Shown piece by piece: positions 23,029 through 36,493 of a stretch of DNA of 64,000 nt. Source of the stretch: Phaffia rhodozyma (Eukaryota > Basidiomycota > Tremellomycetes > Cystofilobasidiales > Mrakiaceae); contig JACGZH010000001.1 of NCBI GenBank assembly GCA_014706385.1, positions 2,341,501 to 2,405,500 on the forward strand. The letters run 5' to 3'. Both the position numbers and the translations under genes were made by a program. The notes beneath the pieces are model-generated. The model was given only the letters and a program-made list of their open reading frames with translations. It made no database searches and was not told where the DNA came from. How positions within the stretch are numbered: the stretch's first letter is position 1; each line of letters opens with the position of its first letter.

Positions 23029-25010
23029 TATGATGCAAATTAAGTTCAAAATCTCTGCTCTCAGTGGCTACGACACAATGAGGTTTATTACCTGACCATC
23101 AAGGAATACCAAATCTAAAGGTTTGCCTGGACATGCATTCTAATGTTTTCACATACTCTTCCTATGCCTGTTTCTTCATTGTAGTTCGCCCGTCATGAAC
23201 CTTTCGGAGAAGAATGCAGTCAAGCTCACCGCCATCATCGTTCTCTTCTACAGAAACCCGATTCTAATCAGATTTGAAAACCATATACGTTTCCAAAGTT
23301 CAAGAAAATCTTCTAGAGAGCCATCTGTTGACCAATTGAACGGCTCTCAACGGAATCAAGGTTAATGATTAGACATCGACCACTATTGGGGTTGTCGTAG
23401 AAAGATATCTGTGACTTTTTTTTCCTCATTTCGCCAGCTCAGTCTGAGGTTAGCATGATCTTCGTTAGCCTTCGTCTGCGGGGCGTGACATACAATCTTA
23501 TGGATGTATTTTGATGCAAGTCATCATCGGAAGTGTGATTTAGCACCCTTCTTTACGCCAGCGCATCCAGCATTCAAGTGCTTGCCAGGCAGAGTCGAGC
23601 ACTCCATCGTTAAAAGCAGTAGAAGAAGGCGACAACCACAGATAAAATACAGCGCCGTCCTGACTCTGATCAACAGGCCAGATCGTGTCCGGCTGAGAGT
23701 ATACGATACAGATCAAGAGTGAAGATCATTCGTTGTCGATCAGCAAAAGCTCGCTGAAGAACAGAGGTAGTAAGAGGAACAAAGCTGAGTCTCTCAGCAC
23801 AGCCGGCTAGCCACACAGTCAACCACAAAGCGGGTCAATCGTCAGGACCACTGCCCGATGGCGGCGATGATGTGAACAAGAAGCAACCACTGCGATCATG
23901 GCGAGAGCCAGACGGCCCGACAAGTGGAGCGCCGTCGACCTGAACGAATCCCCTCAGCTCAGGTGGGTGGCCGAGAAAGAGCGGCAGAACAGAGGAGCAT
24001 GGTCTCAGCGCGCGTTGCGCGATCAAGTGGGAGAAGGAACGTGATGATAGTGTTCTGAATGGCGGTTTGGCTTGACGGTTGAAGCTCTGGAGCCAACGTG
24101 CTGTATGACAAGCCGCGGCTTTGATGAGCTGTTTCTTACTTTTCTGGATGACCGAGTGAGATAAGAAAACACGGAGAAGGACATTGTGTGACGAGAGAGA
24201 TCTCATACTCAAGAGAAGAAGGGGAAGGGGGCCGGTAGACTAGGGAAGCCTATATGCGTTTCGCCGTGTCCATCCTCGAAAGCTTCAATGAAGTATGATC
24301 CATCGTTGATTCTGGATGATGCCATGGTTGTTTATCACCGCTTTCTTCTGCCTCACACGCAGGCAACCAAGCATCAGTTCCGGTGTCGGTTGACGACTCT
24401 GCTTTCCTTTCTGCTTGTTCTTTTCTTTCCTCTTTGCTTCTACTCTCTAGCATATATCATGGTCCGTTGGTTGCTGGGAGCTGGACGCTTTTCTACCAAG
24501 CGGAGCAGGTAAGATCAAGGCGCAGACGTCTTTATTACACTCAAACTCCCAGGAGGGAGCAAATCATTGGATGTAGCGTAAGGGCAGCGAGAAAGGACTG
24601 TGGACGTAAGATTGAAAAATAAGAGGGGCTTCATACGGTGAGAGTAGAAGAAAGGATGGCTCGTTACAAAAAGGGTGGAATGAAGGTCGAGAAAGGCAGG
24701 TGGAAAGAGTGATACATAGAGGATAAGCCTTGTGAAGGAGGAGCAGGAGGAGGAGGAAGAGGAAGAGGAAGAGGAAGAAGACAAAACAAAGAGGACGACA
24801 GCGAGGAGAGTACAAGGTGAGAGGAGACGCGTCTGAAACCAAGTTGAATGTTAGGGGCGCTGGCAAGGGGGCTGAGCAGGGACGGTACTCAGTACGCTTG
24901 AGCTCTCGGAAGGGTCGTGAGATATGGCAGGATGTTCAAGGGTGAGGATGACTGTACGGAACTATGAGGAGTTAACGAGGTTCCAAGCTTGGGAGAGAAA
25001 AGGGGAGATA
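23029..25010. other. Two kilobases with no supported gene
   Basis: No known protein appears in any frame. A weak candidate on the minus strand starts at 24184 (MSFSVFSYLTRSSR, then a GTAAGA donor), but its continuation fits no family and its end is unclear. A GAGGAGGA/CT-rich low-complexity tract lies at 24735-24790. This marks the change from the gene-dense left part to the retroelement block. Confidence 0.5.
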
Positions 25011-25534
25011 TGTTGGAATCATTGTTGGAATTATCTGTTCGAATCCTTTTCTCGAACTATCTGTTCGAATTACCTTCTGGATTTCTTTATGTCAGAATCA
25101 TTTCTTAGACTCGTTCTCTTTCACCTTCAACCCATTCTGTCTCAGTCGACATCTTGGCAGATATCTTCTTCCATCGTGGCTGTTTCTCTTAGTGTCTTTT
25201 TAGCTTCTTTCTTCTTATCTTTCTTCTCATTTGGGCACGTTGTGTTCTCTCACATATATCTGCGCTCGACACTTTCGTTTCTCTTCTTTTTCTTTTTCCC
25301 TTCCTCAGTATTCACAAAGACTGTTTGTGTGTTGAGGTTGGTCCATATCTATTTTTCTGTTTTCTTTCTCTCTTGTTTTGTATCGTGTTCATCGATAGCT
25401 TACTTGTGTTCTGGAGTTAGAATGTATTTGTTCTATCTTGCAGGTTTGTTATTTTATATCATGATTAGTATACACAAAGACTGTTTGTGTGCTGAGTTAG
25501 AATATATTTATTCTTTCTTGCAGAACAAACCGTG
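25011..25534 (+). repeat. 5' LTR of copia family 1 (end uncertain)
   Basis: Starts TGTTGGAAT. It contains two copies (near 25315 and 25475) of an 18-nt motif with the imperfect palindrome CACAAAGACTGTTTGTG. The 3' limit is a guess; it may end as early as about 25340. Confidence 0.55.
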
Positions 25535-25586
25535 AATCTCTTTAGAGATTAAGAGTCTGAGGACTTCATCAATATAGCTAACAAAC

Positions 25587-28500
25587 ATGGCAAACATCGA
25601 GACCAAAGCCCCTGCCATCATCGTTCCTGTCCCCTCTGACGTCCCGCTGTTCACCCGGCTGGCCGATCCGTCCATCGGCCAGTTCGATCGGCTGTCGTCT
25701 CCGAACAACCCAGCTACAAACTATGTCATCTGGGAGAACAGACTCGAGTCTGCGCTCACCGAGATGAACATCTGGGACATCATCTCTGGCGAACGAACAC
25801 GGCCGACGGACGACTACCCACTTGCTCAGAAGGCGTGGGACAAAGACGACTCGTCTGCAAGAAATATGCTCACATCCAAGCTGGAAGATTCGGAAGTGAC
25901 CCGAGTGACCCAGTACACGACGTCGTTCGACCGGTTGCGCGCCCTTCGCTCGGTCCACTTGCTCGAAGGACCCGGCGGCGAGCTCAAGCTGTTCCAGAAG
26001 CTGATGGTCACTCGGATCGATGTCACGAAGGATATCCAGCCCCAGCTTGACGTGTTTGTCAAGATCGTCAGCGACATCAGAAGGATCGGTGGCGAGCTCA
26101 AGCAGTTTGACCAGATCGGCGGCTTCATGCTTCTCCAGGCACTACCTAGCACACAAAACGCACAGAACATCGTCAGCAACATCCTCGGCCAGGTCGGCAA
26201 AGATGAACTCGGAAGGGACAGACCGTTGACGCTGGACTATGTCGTCAGCTCCATCAGCAAACATGTCCAGGCGCTGTCGATCACTTCCCACGAGAATACA
26301 CTTGGCAACGGCTACAGCGACCAGAGAGCGCTGGCTGCGATCTCGACCACTCGGCCGATCTGCCACCAGTGTCAGCAGCCTGGTCACATTGCCTCCAGCT
26401 GCCCAGAAAGGATGCCGAACAGACAGAACCAAGGGAACCAAGGAAACGATCGACCGAACGGCGGACGGGCAAGAGGAAGGAGATACTGTGACTATCACAA
26501 GTCAAGCACACACAACACAGACGACTGTCAAACGCTCAAACAACAGCAGAGTCAGCAACATATGCAGCAACATATGCAGCAACATATCCAGCAGTCCAAC
26601 GCTGTGATCGTCAGATCGACTCACGATCCGTCCTTTTCCGACTGCATCTTTTCTGTCACTCCCCTGCTTTCCCAGGCCAGACCGACTTTCCTTCTCGACT
26701 CGGGCTGCACACAGACCTGTGTGAGCGACCGGTCGATGTTCTGGTCATACGAGGATTACACCGATAGCATCTATGTCGCAAACGGGGCGCCTGTCAAAGT
26801 GATCGGAAAAGGCAGGATCCGGCTGCTCAGCAAGCCAGCTACCGGCGGTAAAGAACAGACGATCACACTCACCGATGTGCTCCATGCGCCCGACATGTCT
26901 TCCAACATCCTTGTCTCCCTCGGCCAGATCTGCCAGGTCGAAGGCGTGTCGTTCTCCGGTGATCGCAGCATCTTCACCATCACACGAGGCCGAGACATCA
27001 TCCTGACTGCTTCGGCCTATGCGCGCAACCTGTGGGCGCTCGATGTGGACGTGCTTGTTCCGAACATGGCTGCCTCGGTGACTGTTTCGCCCAAGGAGAT
27101 CGAGATCGATCTGCTTCACAGAAGGATGGGTCACCCTTCTAGATCAGCTATGTATGACATTTTGTCTTATTCCCAAGCACTCAGCAAGAACATAAGCAAG
27201 CGAGACATTGACACATACTTTGCAAGAGGAATGTGCACACCCAGTGTCGAGTGTCGACAGCACAAGACTCCGTTTCCGACGTCACAGACCATCATCGATC
27301 GACCCCTTCAGCTCATCCATACCGATATCCAGGGACCGATGCCAGTCGAGTCTGCCGGCGGAGCACGATACATGCTCACCGTGATCGACGAATACACAGA
27401 CTACCACTGGTCCTGGCCGATCAAGGCGAAAAGTGAGACTGCAAGCACACTGAAGGCGTGGATCGTCCAGGTCTAACGAGAAACAACACACAAACTGGTC
27501 ACCATCAGAAGCGACAACGGCGGAGAGTACATGTCGAAAGACTTTATCGCATGGCTCACCTCGCTTGACATCAAACAAGAAACGACGATCGCGGACACGC
27601 CCGAACAAAATGGAAAGGCCGAATGGGCGAACCGGACGATCGAAGAAAAGTTGACCGCCCTGCTGCTCGAGTCTGGTCTGCCAGCGGAGTTCTAGGCAAA
27701 AGCGCTCAACTACGCAACATACATTCTGGCCAGAACGATCCGGAAGACGACGGGAAAGTCTCGGTATGAGCACTGGCACGGCGTCCCGCCCTCATACGAA
27801 CGTCTGAGGGTGTTTGGCTGCACGGCTTATGCGCATAACCCAAAACACAAGAAACATCAGTCAAAATCGATCCCATGCTGGTTTATGTGCTCGGCCGAAG
27901 ACAAGTTCGGAAAGAAAGCGTACCGGTTGATCGACAAAAGCAACATGAGCCGGGTGATTTTCTCGAGCAACGTCATGTTTGACGAGAGCTGGACGATGCG
28001 CAAAAGAACGAGATGATCGAGTGTGGTCAGCTGAAGCAGAAAAGACGGAACAACAAGAAAAACAGGCGGTCGGAAGGAAATGATGGAGAAGGAATAGGAG
28101 AAATAGGAGAAATAGGAGAAATAGAAGGAACCACACTTACGGATGATGGACAATCAGTAATAGCTGATGGAAATACGCAGGATGCAGACGAATCATTTGA
28201 GATCCAAGTCGAACCCAGACCAAGAACACCAGAGCTGGTTCCGCCGATCAAACATCAGTATGTGATGTCGGATGACGAGATTGTGGATGACGACAGTGAG
28301 AGTGAGACTGATGGAAGAACTAGAGTTGGAAGGAACAAAAGCAGAAGGATCAGTCCCGTTGATGGACAACAAGCAGAAGCAGAAGACGCAGAAGAAGCAG
28401 ACGACGCAGAAGAAGCAGACGACGCAGAAGAAGCAGAAGATGAGAGAAACGTACGTGACTTCTTGCTAGACTCGCCCACTCCAGTGGGAGCATTGCGCCC

Positions 28501-30196
28501 AACAGGACAGACCACCACTCCGTTCCGGCTGGGAAGTCATCAGGCAAACATCCTGATCGACATCGGATCCAGAACCCTTCCATCCTCACCACCAAAGACA
28601 TACAAAGCCGCAATGAGCGGACCTTTCCGAGCAGAGTGGGAGGAGGCGATGAAGGCAGAGATGGACCAGTTCGACAAGCTGGATGTATGGAAGATCAAGC
28701 CGGATGATGGTCGACCGAAGGAAGTGATCTCTGGAAGATGGGTGTACACATGTGGTCCGTCAGCCGAGAAGGGAAAGGTCAAGCTCAAGGCAAGATGGGT
28801 GACGCGTGGGTTCGAGCAGCGCGAAGGCACGTTCGGAGACACGTACTCACCCGTTGCTGACGGCACCTCCCGGCGCATTTTTCTTGCTATCGTCGCCAGA
28901 GAGGATCTCACTATCTGACAGGGCGACGTCAAGACTGCGTTTTTGTATGCTACTCTTGATCAGCCGGTTTGGATGGTGCCGCCTCCGGCCTATGTATCAT
29001 CGGGGGACAAGCTATGCTACGTATCCAAAGCGATCTATGGCCTTCGTCAGTCACCGAAGGCGTTTTACGATCGTCTCGCTTGTTTTCTCAACACGATCGG
29101 ACTCACAGCAACCGAAGCTGACAGTTGTTTGTTTACCGGTGAGCGAGACGACCGGAAAGTGTACTTGATGTTGTACGTCGACGGCTTTGTCGTCGCTGGA
29201 TCAGAAAAGGCAGTCGACGAGGTGTTCTCCGAGATCGGAACCGAGTCTGAGATCGACGACCGGGGCGATCTTGACCCAGGGTCGCTACTGGGGATGGAGT
29301 TTGCGAGAGATCGAAAAGGCAAAACGATCAGCGTCTCTCAGAAGGCGTATATCGAGGAAGTACTCGACCGGTTTGACGCTTCTCACATCGTTCCCCGTCG
29401 GATCCCGATGCAACCTGATCTCCAGTTGTGGACGTCGGACACACCGAGACCAGACGGCGAGCTCCAGAAAAGGTATCAAGAGTTGATAGGATCTCTGACT
29501 TACCTCGTGACTTGTACGCGTTATGATATAGCCTTCTCAATCGGTGTGCTTTCTCGGTACTGTTCCAACCCAAACAAAACACACTGGCACTCCGCTCGGC
29601 AAGTCCTCGCCTATCTCGCATGCACAATGGAGTTCACACTCACCATCGGCCATAAGTCCTCCCCATCCGTCTCGCCAATCGAGCTCTACACCGACTCGGA
29701 CTATGCTGAAGACAAGGAGTCAAGAAAGTCATTCATTGGGATCATGTTATATGTGTTTGGAGCTCTGGTCTACTGGAAAAGCAAGCGCATACCATCGATC
29801 ACCAAGTCGTCTTGGGAGTCGGAATACGTAGCTCTCTCGAACGGAGCCTCGCAGGTCGTCTGGGTCCGGTCGCTTCTCGACCAGCTCGGTTATTCTGTTC
29901 CGACCATCGTCGCCAAGACTGACAACCAAGGAGCCATAGCGAGTGTCAGAAGCGGTCAGCTACACAACAAGACGAAACACATCGATGTCCCGTACAAGTA
30001 CGCGAGGGATATGTACAGACAAGGCATCCTTGACCTCGGATGGGTCAAGACAAAGGACCTGCCGGCAGACTTACTCACCAAGCCGCTTCAGAGAGAGACA
30101 TTCGAGTATCTGAGAGACAAAGGCGGTCTTGGTGGTCGAGTGGGAGCTCATGAGCTGACCCCAGAGGTGAAGCAAGAAGTAAAAGATGGTGGTTGA
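25587..30196 (+). pseudogene. gag-pol of copia family 1, inactivated
   Basis: Frame 1 (25587-27476) encodes Gag with a CCHC zinc knuckle (CHQCQQPGHIASSC), then a short QQHMQQHM repeat, protease (LLDSGCTQTCVSD), the GAG-pre-integrase HRRMGHPS and the start of integrase (LIHTDIQGPM). TAA at 27474, TAG at 27693 and TGA at 28916 interrupt the same polyprotein, and a frameshift lies near 28000. Integrase resumes with IRSDNGGEYMS and DTPEQNGKAEW. RT and RNase H follow at 28593-30196 (KARWVTRGFEQREG, YGLRQSPKAFYD, YTDSDYAEDKESRK, DNQGAIASVRSG, KTKHIDVPYKYARD). The RT catalytic box reads YVDG at 29174-29185 instead of YVDD. The element cannot move by itself. Confidence 0.9.
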
Positions 30197-30518
30197 GTCG
30201 CGACTGATTTTGTCTTTCCAACCTTTCGGCCTTTCTACCCTTCATTTTTGTTCTTCCTCTTTCCTCTTCGATCAACTGATCTGCTCGGTTTTTTCATCTC
30301 GCTTCGATTAATTTCGTTTCAAATCGTATCGATTCGACTTGTTTTATTCAACTTCGCTTCGACTTATCTTATTTTGTGAGATTCTTCTTTTTCTTTCTGA
30401 AGTTCGATTTACCTTATATTGACCTCCCTGGATATACCCTCATTTCATTTGTTCTTTCCTCTCTCTTCTCAACATTCTTTCTTTACATCTTCGTTTCAAC
30501 AGCAACAACGAGGGAGAG

Positions 30519-30840
30519 TGTTAGGATTATCGTAGAGATTTTTGTCTCGATCCAATTCTGTCTGACTTGTTTCTTAGACTTGCTCTCTTTCACCCTCGGC
30601 TCATTCTGCCAGCCGGCATCCTGGCAGACATCATCTTCTATCGTGGCTGTTTTTCTTAGCGTCATTTTGCCTTCTCTTCTTTCATCTTTGTTTTCATATG
30701 TCTTCTCATCATTGTATTTCTGTTCTGCTCTATGTTTGTTGATATACATCCGTGCTCAACGCTTTCATCCCTTCTTTTTCTTTTTTTTAAAATTAATTGT
30801 TCATGTCACTCTCAGAGATTCCTTGTTTGCTGAATGAAAT
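30519..30840 (+). repeat. 3' LTR of copia family 1
   Basis: Starts TGTTAGGATTATC after a purine tract. It matches the left LTR in several blocks up to about 30800 and then fades. It is shorter than the left one, so the distal part is lost or has diverged beyond recognition. Confidence 0.6.
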
Positions 30841-33800
30841 GAAGGCTTCAGAATGATATTTAAAGCTATGGATTCACAATGAACCCATACGCAGGTTCAA
30901 TGTGGTTGATTTATTTGTTGTCATGATTCGTTGTTCTTCATGATGTCGGCGTAACTCATCTTGTTGAGGCATGTATAGTAGTGGAATAGACTCAAGCTCA
31001 TCTCTCAATACACAACGACGAGAATAGTTTGACGTCTTTCTGAGAATCTGTTGGTTGATGATTCGTCTCATATACTTGAAAACAGATATTGCAACATCAG
31101 AGTCCCCTTGACGTTTACCTCGACTAAATCTATTACATCAGATATATCAACATCGATGCAGCATTTAATTGCTTGATGTGATTGAAAGAACCATAGAAGA
31201 GTAGAAAAAATAGAAAAGAAGCCGGACCAACTTTGATTTTCAAAAGACCCAGAAATGAAAATACGGACTATGTCACGAACGCGATAGAATAAGTAGAATG
31301 TACATGGAAAGAGCAAACTGATCTACTGTGGTTATCGACTGTACAACTGAACGATTCAGCTGATGGCTGAAATGCTTTCCCTCTTATAGATCATAACCGC
31401 TCTAGGCATCTTGGATTAATATAAACATTACAGAAGCAATGTGTTTGTTTAGTCTTTCCAATACTGGATCATTGTGGTTACAAGCTCGGTTGATGGAGAC
31501 TGGGAGGCGCATGAACGTCTCGCAAAACATCGTATACGATTAGTCTTTTTTTTTCCTTCGGAAAATGTATCCATTATGATGTTCAAGAAGGGCGTTGTAG
31601 TAGTTCTATGTTGCTGCTTGGTAACTTCTCTTACATCATCTCTTCAATCGATGCATAACTTGTTGACTCAATATTGCAAGGACTACAATCCATCAAGTTC
31701 GCGTTTCGTATGCTTGTAGAAATATATCGGGTGTTAGTGATTGTATCGATAAGACGGAAAGATCAATGATATGTTGAATCATCTAGTTACAATAGGTACT
31801 GATTTGTGATGAAATATATGTCAAGGGGCTGTGTTGGCAGTACGCTTAGGTCATGCTTTATGTACTGTCTGCACAGTATCCTGATATCAACAGAGATTGT
31901 TCCATCGTGTTTGTGGTGATTTAGTTTAAAAGTGTGAAGAGTATAAGATAATATTGTATCTAACTTCGTTTGATCAGTGGAAAACATACTATCTTGTGTG
32001 CACAAGAAAAAATCATATTGAGCACTATATGCCACAAAGAGTGCGTTACATCGGTATGACATAAGAGCTGTTGTCCTTTGCAAAGGGCCTAATTTGACGT
32101 GATGTCATATTTGGGCAGCTCATGAAACGCATATGCCCGGCTACGAATGATATTTCAGAAATCAACGCTATGCTGCATGGTGAAGCACGACCTGACATTG
32201 ACAAAACTTATCTAGCATCACATCTAGGCTGCAAATGAGGTACGATGCAGCAACTGAAATGTGTTATGATAACATATCAATACTAAAGAAAGCGTAAGTG
32301 ATATATTGCCATGTCATGTTTCATACATACTACGGTCCTACAATGCGGTTGTTTGGAAAATATTGACGGATTTGAGTTTAATGGTTTTGAATATCCATAA
32401 TGTTCATACCTGTCATTTTTGTATCAGTCAGACCCAGGTACAATGTTTGAATGAATAAAGTTGGCACTCTATCGGTCGTAGACCACGTAAGACTGGGAAG
32501 CGTTCAATAGCAAATGAATTTTATAAAAGCCAGAATACAGAACGCTGTACTTGATGGAAGTTAGTAAGTTCGATTGATATTGACGTTCATTTGACTGTAC
32601 ACATTCAAATCCAAGTCCAAACTAATTTCCATCGCTTAGATTTATTATCATGGTCTCACGACATCAGCTTATACTGAATAATCGTATGTCCAAAACATTG
32701 GAACGATTGCTACTTCCAGCTTTCATCTACATGTTGAAACCTAGCAAGTGTCTTTCGTCAGTATGTCCAATTACTAAATAGTTATCTGAGCTGTGAATCA
32801 TGTGCAAGATACATATTCATGTACATATGTTTAGCACCATTCGGTCAAGCATCATGTTGGAATTAGGTTTGAACATTGCACGAAAGAAGTCCTTGTCAAA
32901 GATCTCAAGAAGTAATCTTTGTGTATATCTAACACTCTCTTGTATTTCATAGTCTATTTTCACCGCTTACTGCATTGACACGTCAATAGGGCTTTCAACT
33001 TTAACAAAACAACGAAAACGTACTGCTAAATAGATTGTAGACCTCTGTAACAAGTTTTCAACTGGTGATCAACATCTTGCCGTATGAATGACCGTTCTTT
33101 GTCCACGATTCGGGGATCAAAAATCACAAGTAACGATGAGAGATGGCAAACATAGGTGAGAAAACAATGATGACGCTCGTAGACAATCAACTTGTTTACA
33201 GATTCAACACAGGATAGCATTTAAACTAACACGAAAAAGGGGATCAACGTAAATTTGTTTAACAGAAATGAATATGCAATACAAATCATCATGCAGTCAT
33301 TGACATTGATGCCACCCGATCGAGATCAAGTGCCATCAGATGTGAACGATCAATATTGTCAGCATCATCCCGTCAACGCTTTGAGTCCAATGACGCCCCG
33401 GCGAAGCTCGATGTCTGTAACATAATTTATACCTCTGATATAAGAGCGGCTGTCACATCACGGAAGATGAATCATCGTCAGCGATAGTGGTGATATGTTG
33501 CGGTCAACCCAACAAAGTCTGGACATTCAACGGTGAACACTATCTTTTGTTATGCCGTGTTCTAGCGAGGTATCTGGTCAGCAGGGCAACTATGGTATGC
33601 AAACAATGTAGACCCTACTTCAGTGTATGCCGAAGAGACTAATGAATATTCGACATCAATAATGAAACTCAGTGATGGCCTTGCCGATATCTCAATCAAT
33701 TATAGGTTCAGAGGTATAAACATTTGTCAACATTTGTGCTTTCAAATGGTGATGAGGAAGATGTTTTGCCTAGTAAAACAGAAAGCTTTTGCAATTACAG

Positions 33801-36490
33801 GTATTAGACAAGCTCATATGCGTGTTTATGCTTGAGACAACATGAAACGTTCGGCACGCTGATAATCATCTTCAGCATCCTCTAGGTTTTCACAGGCTGG
33901 TGTCTCAATTGTTGATTGCTGAATTTGTGCTCTCTGACGCCCGGTTCTCCAGCCTATCTATAACGAACTTGTCCAATGTTGGCTTGCTCAATCATTGCTG
34001 TCACCGGGGCACAAGTACTTGTCTGATTAGATGTGATTGTTGTCTCTTAATACAAACCGTTGGTATATCACCTGGAACCGAACACCGGACGTCAAAGCAA
34101 ATACATGGATGGAGATAATTAAACTCATATAAAAATTTGGACCACGCCTGTCAATCTCATGAGGCATGACAAAAATTTGCTGAAGCAAACCATATGACTT
34201 TGAGCCGCAGTGATGCTCGACAGATCAGTTGTATCTAGCTGTGAGACAAGTCAAATTCAACAACTCCAAGCCCTTGTTTTATGAGGAAATCTGACGGACT
34301 GTTTTTATCAACTATGATATCAGTTTCCCATAACAAGGATGTATGAACTTTGACCGTTACATATGTACCTTTTCCACGCCTACTTTTCCACGTACGTAAA
34401 ATGATAAAGCACAACAAAAAAAGTCGTTGCGGAACTTCATGCTATTCATAGGTGCGTGTCCAGCCTGCTACAAGACTGTCTAAATGTGAGTAGTTGCTTT
34501 GTCTTCATAACGAACACGTCATGCTACTGCTTTGGTTTGTCGACTCAGTTTTTCAGAGCATCAGAGTAGACAAAAAACGTAGATAACTCTATATTGTGAA
34601 ACTGCCTCAACCTCAGAAGTGTAGTTTCATATAAACTTCAAGGTGAGAATATTGATTTCATTCAGATCAGAAGTGTGTGATGTTACGCCATCGATCAAGA
34701 CAAACATGATGTACATCAAAAGCCGCATTGGATATGGCGAGTCAGTATGTGTGATGAGGTCCTTGTGAGATGTCCAGATCATTTAGATTAATTGGCTCGC
34801 ATTGCCGTTTTCAGTTCGAACATAGTCCACATGATCGTACATGTGTATAATTACAGTCGGCTCTCAACAAGACCCGGGATAGCTTTACGCAAAGATAACT
34901 CAAATAAATGAAATGATTCATTTCTATATACATCCTATTTATGGAGCAATGACTTTGACTACTTCACAACTTTGATGCACGAAGAACAATAAGAAGTTGG
35001 ATGCATGTATTCAGAATGAACGAAGCGTACCTTACATACTATTGTACAAGTAGACCTTTTCTAGCATTTGAATATCAAAGCTGCTTACAGTATTTTTCAA
35101 TTATCTAGAACAACGGAATATGAAGAATCTTAACCTCCACCTTTTTGAAGCATTTTCTGACTTGATAAAGTAGTCGAATCAAAAATCGAAGAAGAGTAGC
35201 ACTGCCAAAACGATACAAAGGTACGTTTGAAATGAGCTGATCAGAACAAAAATCGTCAAGATTCAATTGCGTCGCGTACTGATCATGAAAGGCACCGGTG
35301 TTTTCGACTTTCATAATTTTGGTATCTGAGGGATTACATTTGTGTTCGCTCTCTTGTAACAGTGTGAACAAATGACCTCTCCTGTATTTGATCAAATATT
35401 CTGATGTCTCATAACATATATGGGGCAATCTTTGAGCCCATTTCTTGTAGCACGTTCATTATAGTGCATATCATCGCAAATCTTTTCAGCGCGGCAGCAA
35501 ACAGCATCATTCATCTCTACCATGTTGAAGATCAACAGTACAAGAAACATTCCGAAATCTAATAGCCTCCAAAAATCAGTTTATTTACTTTATATGGAAA
35601 AGGAGAGCCGGTACCGAATCTGGGAGCGAAATTCATCAGATTGAAAACATCGACACGCTTTCTATTTCTGAGCAATTCATTTAAATCAACTCATTATGTG
35701 TTTTTCAACGTTGCTCAAGAATTCGAACCATGAACCAGGATATTTTTGGTTGATAACCGACTATTAGCAAAACTAGTTTTTGAAAAGAAGAATGACGACT
35801 GACGTTACGGGCTTCATAATCTCCTTCCAACTTTCAAATTGAATATATGCACTTCAAAAGACATCGAGGTTCATCGAAGGGTACGGGTTATATGCTGTAT
35901 AGAATGATGTAAGTCTATCCAGTAGCATAGTTAACTGACCTTGATGATAACGACATAACACTTTGGACAAAAACCATGATATGGGAACAATCATCTCATG
36001 GCTCTTCACATTACGGCGAGGAATACTTTCATTGTAATACAATGCACGTTGCAGCTGCACATGGGTATTCATTCGGCAGCTCCGAGTGCTTTTCAGAGCA
36101 TCTGGGGTCTTACATGTCATCTGGCTCTCGTACATTGTGTGACCATATGGTATCAATAGAAAAAAGAATCTGTGAGAATATCCAAGTGTTTTGCCTAGAT
36201 TGATAGCAAGTAAACTCTTTGTGATATAAAATAGAGTGGAAAACAAGAAATTCAAACTCAGCACCAACGAGACAGTTCTGATAACTGCTAAGGAAGGAAA
36301 AACAGACACTGAAAAAGAAAAAGAGGAAAAAGTTGACAGCAAATACGGTTTCGTATTGCTGAGATATAAGAACAAAGTAATCTCAGCACCAACGAACAGT
36401 TATGGTAAATGCTGAGGAAGGAGAAAAAGAAAAAGAAAAAGAGGTAGGAGAAGAAAAGAGGTATGCCAGCTGGCAGAGTGCGCTAGCTAA
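30841..36490. other. AT-rich stretch without recognisable genes
   Basis: About 5.6 kb with frequent stops in all frames, visibly richer in A and T than the genic parts (sampled lines are roughly 33-42 percent GC against about 50 percent in genes). The only longer ORFs (for example 35854-36375 minus) have no known domain and look random. No RNA gene or repeat array was seen except the direct repeat at its right end. Confidence 0.7.
36256..36450. repeat. Imperfect direct repeat, about 70 bp, two copies
   Basis: Copies at about 36256-36335 and 36380-36450 share CTCAGCACCAACGA, ACAGTT, AAATGCTGAGGAAGGA-like sequence and an AAAGAAAAAGAGG tract. They lie next to the broken end of the orphan gag. 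Confidence 0.6.
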
Positions 36491-36493
36491 GGC

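Larger units (their letters stand above)
25011..30840 (+). mobile_element. Decayed Ty1/copia retrotransposon (family 1)
   Basis: LTR-like ends enclose a gag-pol region in copia order (gag, protease, integrase, RT, RNase H). The left end starts TGTTGGAATCATTG (25011) and the right end TGTTAGGATTATCG (30519). They share matching stretches (TTTCTTAGACT, CTCTTTCACC, ATCGTGGCTGTTT) but are clearly diverged, so the insertion is old. A purine run (GAGGGAGAG) just before 30519 fits a polypurine tract. Coding decay is described under the pol pseudogene. No primer binding site was recognised. Confidence 0.85.

Noticed and set aside
24564..24866. Leucine-rich 100-aa ORF as a membrane protein
   Set aside because: It is the CT-rich complement of a GAGGAGGA tract; hydrophobicity comes from simple sequence.
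25587..30196. Programmed readthrough or frameshift in copia family 1
   Set aside because: There are three separate stops, one frameshift and a changed RT active site; decay explains this better than recoding.
35854..36375. 173-aa ORF as a gene in the AT-rich region
   Set aside because: No domain, no splice structure, and part of it overlaps a low-complexity AAAGAAAAAG repeat.
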